Assembly (NCBI GenBank): GCA_033063855.1
Contig: CP093829.1
Location: 8,938,243-9,002,242 of the forward strand
Source: Smittia aterrima
Taxonomy: Eukaryota > Arthropoda > Insecta > Diptera > Chironomidae
Length of the DNA: 64,000 nucleotides
Direction: 5' to 3'
Shown: piece by piece, positions 62,667-64,000 of the stretch
Layout of the letters: every line of letters starts with the position of its first letter
How positions within the stretch are numbered: the stretch's first letter is position 1
Made by a program: the position numbers and the translations under genes
The notes under the pieces: model-generated
The model's input: only the letters and a program-made list of their open reading frames with translations
Databases searched by the model: none
Told to the model about the DNA's origin: nothing

Positions 62667-64000
62667 CTAGAAAAAGAAAAAAAAATTCTTCAATATTTTG
62701 TTATCATTGGCATTGGGGGATTTACAAGCCGCACGCAGCTATTACTTATCAGATTTCATTATAATCTAATTTCTTCATTGAGAGTGTATTGAAAATACTT
62801 GAATCCTGAGAAATGATTCATCGAAATTTCTTGAAGAAGCAACAGCTCCAAAGACTTTCCTTTTCATCAGATACACTCTCAATAAATCTAGGTCAACATC
62901 AAAGTAGCGAAAACAAAACAGTCTACCAGACGTTTAAACCTGTTTTCACGGTCAAGTAATAAAAGGTTTTTTGCTTCTTCTTCTTCTAATGACCGTGGTG
63001 CTTTGACCGGGGGGACAATAAAAAAATGTGGATCAATTGCATTTCCCATAACAAATTTTCTCCGATGCATTTTCTTGCATTCGCGATGACGTTGAATTGG
63101 GATAGAGCTTGCGCAGTCCAATGTTTTGTTCCGCACTCGACATTCGTTCCCTCACTTTCATCGGTCGGCTCCACTGATACGTTTTTTTTTTGTGTATGTA
63201 AAATGGCTGCTTCAAGTTCAATGTCAAACTTGTGGAGAAAATGCAATAGTTCGCCGGATCCTTCAAATGACGAGAACAGCTAAAAAAGCGCTCGTAAGAA
63301 AGCTTTAATAGGAGGAAGCGATCTCTTTCAATGTCATTTTTTGCCTGCTTTCGTGGAATTTTGCAACGATTTCGCAATTTTTGTAGCAGCAGGAAACCCC
63401 AAAAATTTAAAACGCAATTGAATTTTTATCAGGAATTTTAAATGATTTACGTCAAGATCTGCGTCAATATGAGTCACTCTCATGCTGTAGTAGCTAAACT
63501 ATTCGTTTTCGCTAGTAAATATGAAAGACCGACAGCAGAATCGGCCAAAATTCGCGCTCTTCGTTTCTTTCGTTTAGCTCACCTTGAATTTTGATTTCGC
63601 GTTATAACACGGCTCGGCGAACAGAGCTTTTGACAATGGATCTCTTTCCAGAGACCTTCACAAATCTTTACTTAGTCACACTTTTGTCCTTAGCTCTTAT
63701 CAGATAGTTTTCTCGTGCGACTTTTTCCGCAATATTTGTTTTTGTTTTTATTTAAAATGCTTCGGGAAAATCGAATTACTTAATTTCTTGGTTTGTGACG
63801 AACACTCGAGCATTTTCCAAAGGTCCTTGCTCATACAATTACTAAACATTTAGTGTGTCAATCGCCTACAACAGAAATTTAGTGATTTTGTCAAGTTTTT
63901 AAAATAATTTGATTTTCCGCTTCTTTGTCAAACCAAATAAATCCGAAGAAGTGATGGAGCGTACGCACCTGACTTTTATTTTTGTGAAGAAAGTTGGTTG
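62667..64000 (-). other. Probable AGO1 upstream intron, leader and promoter
   Basis: The acceptor directly before the AGO1 ATG requires an upstream non-coding exon on the minus strand. Two donor-like sites fit: AAG|GTGAGC with the exon ending at 63583, and CAG|GTGCGT with the exon ending at 63969. Open frames here (up to 114 codons, 63033-63377, minus) match nothing I know and overlap antisense frames. No second gene is supported before the right edge. Confidence 0.4.

Noticed and set aside
63033..63377. 114-codon minus-strand frame upstream of AGO1
   Set aside because: No domain recognised and overlapped by a plus-strand frame of similar size; more likely leader or intron of AGO1.

Overview
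The window is nuclear DNA from an insect. The genes have many short introns (about 51-70 nt) with GT...AG borders, the spacers are AT-rich, and the recognised proteins are closest in memory to fly proteins: an Eip74EF (E74A-type) N-terminus, Slik, a Dpr-family receptor, a Tantalus-domain protein and insect AGO1. The compact introns and the composition suggest a lower dipteran such as a midge, but that placement is inference. No transposase, reverse transcriptase, confident tRNA or rRNA gene, or CRISPR array was seen.

Layout. (1) Positions 1-14155, minus strand: the first three coding exons of the ecdysone-induced ETS factor E74 (13269-13933) and a spliced 5' leader exon with three tiny upstream ORFs. 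At least 13 kb of intron runs off the left edge, so the ETS domain lies outside. (2) 14156-31911: about 18 kb with no supportable gene, most simply E74 upstream or first-intron DNA. It holds a cluster of ecdysone-receptor-like half-sites near 24.4-24.6 kb. (3) 31912-38632, minus strand: a complete Ste20-family kinase (Slik/SLK/LOK) in ten coding exons, plus an unlisted alternative last exon. (4) 41287-43658: EMC7 (plus) and Tctp (minus), converging tail to tail. (5) 47084-50152, plus strand: a Dpr-family two-Ig receptor, dpr12-like, without an identifiable signal-peptide exon. (6) 52045-55906, minus strand: three compact genes, a bHLH/HES repressor with an internal WRPW, a Tantalus-domain protein and a DNTTIP1-like protein. 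(7) 57733-62664, minus strand: complete Argonaute-1 with two alternative coding first exons. The remainder to 64000 is probably its leader and promoter.

Functionally the genes are independent housekeeping or developmental loci rather than a cassette. Themes are hormone-driven transcription (E74), cortical ezrin/moesin-type kinase signalling (Slik), ER membrane insertion (EMC7), growth control (Tctp), synaptic recognition (Dpr), transcriptional repression and chromatin (HES, Tantalus, DNTTIP1-like) and microRNA silencing (AGO1). No clear new multi-gene system was found. The points most worth checking are the Slik alternative C-terminus, the internal WRPW, the E74 GC-AG intron and leader, the EcRE-like cluster, and the structured repeats in AGO1 introns.
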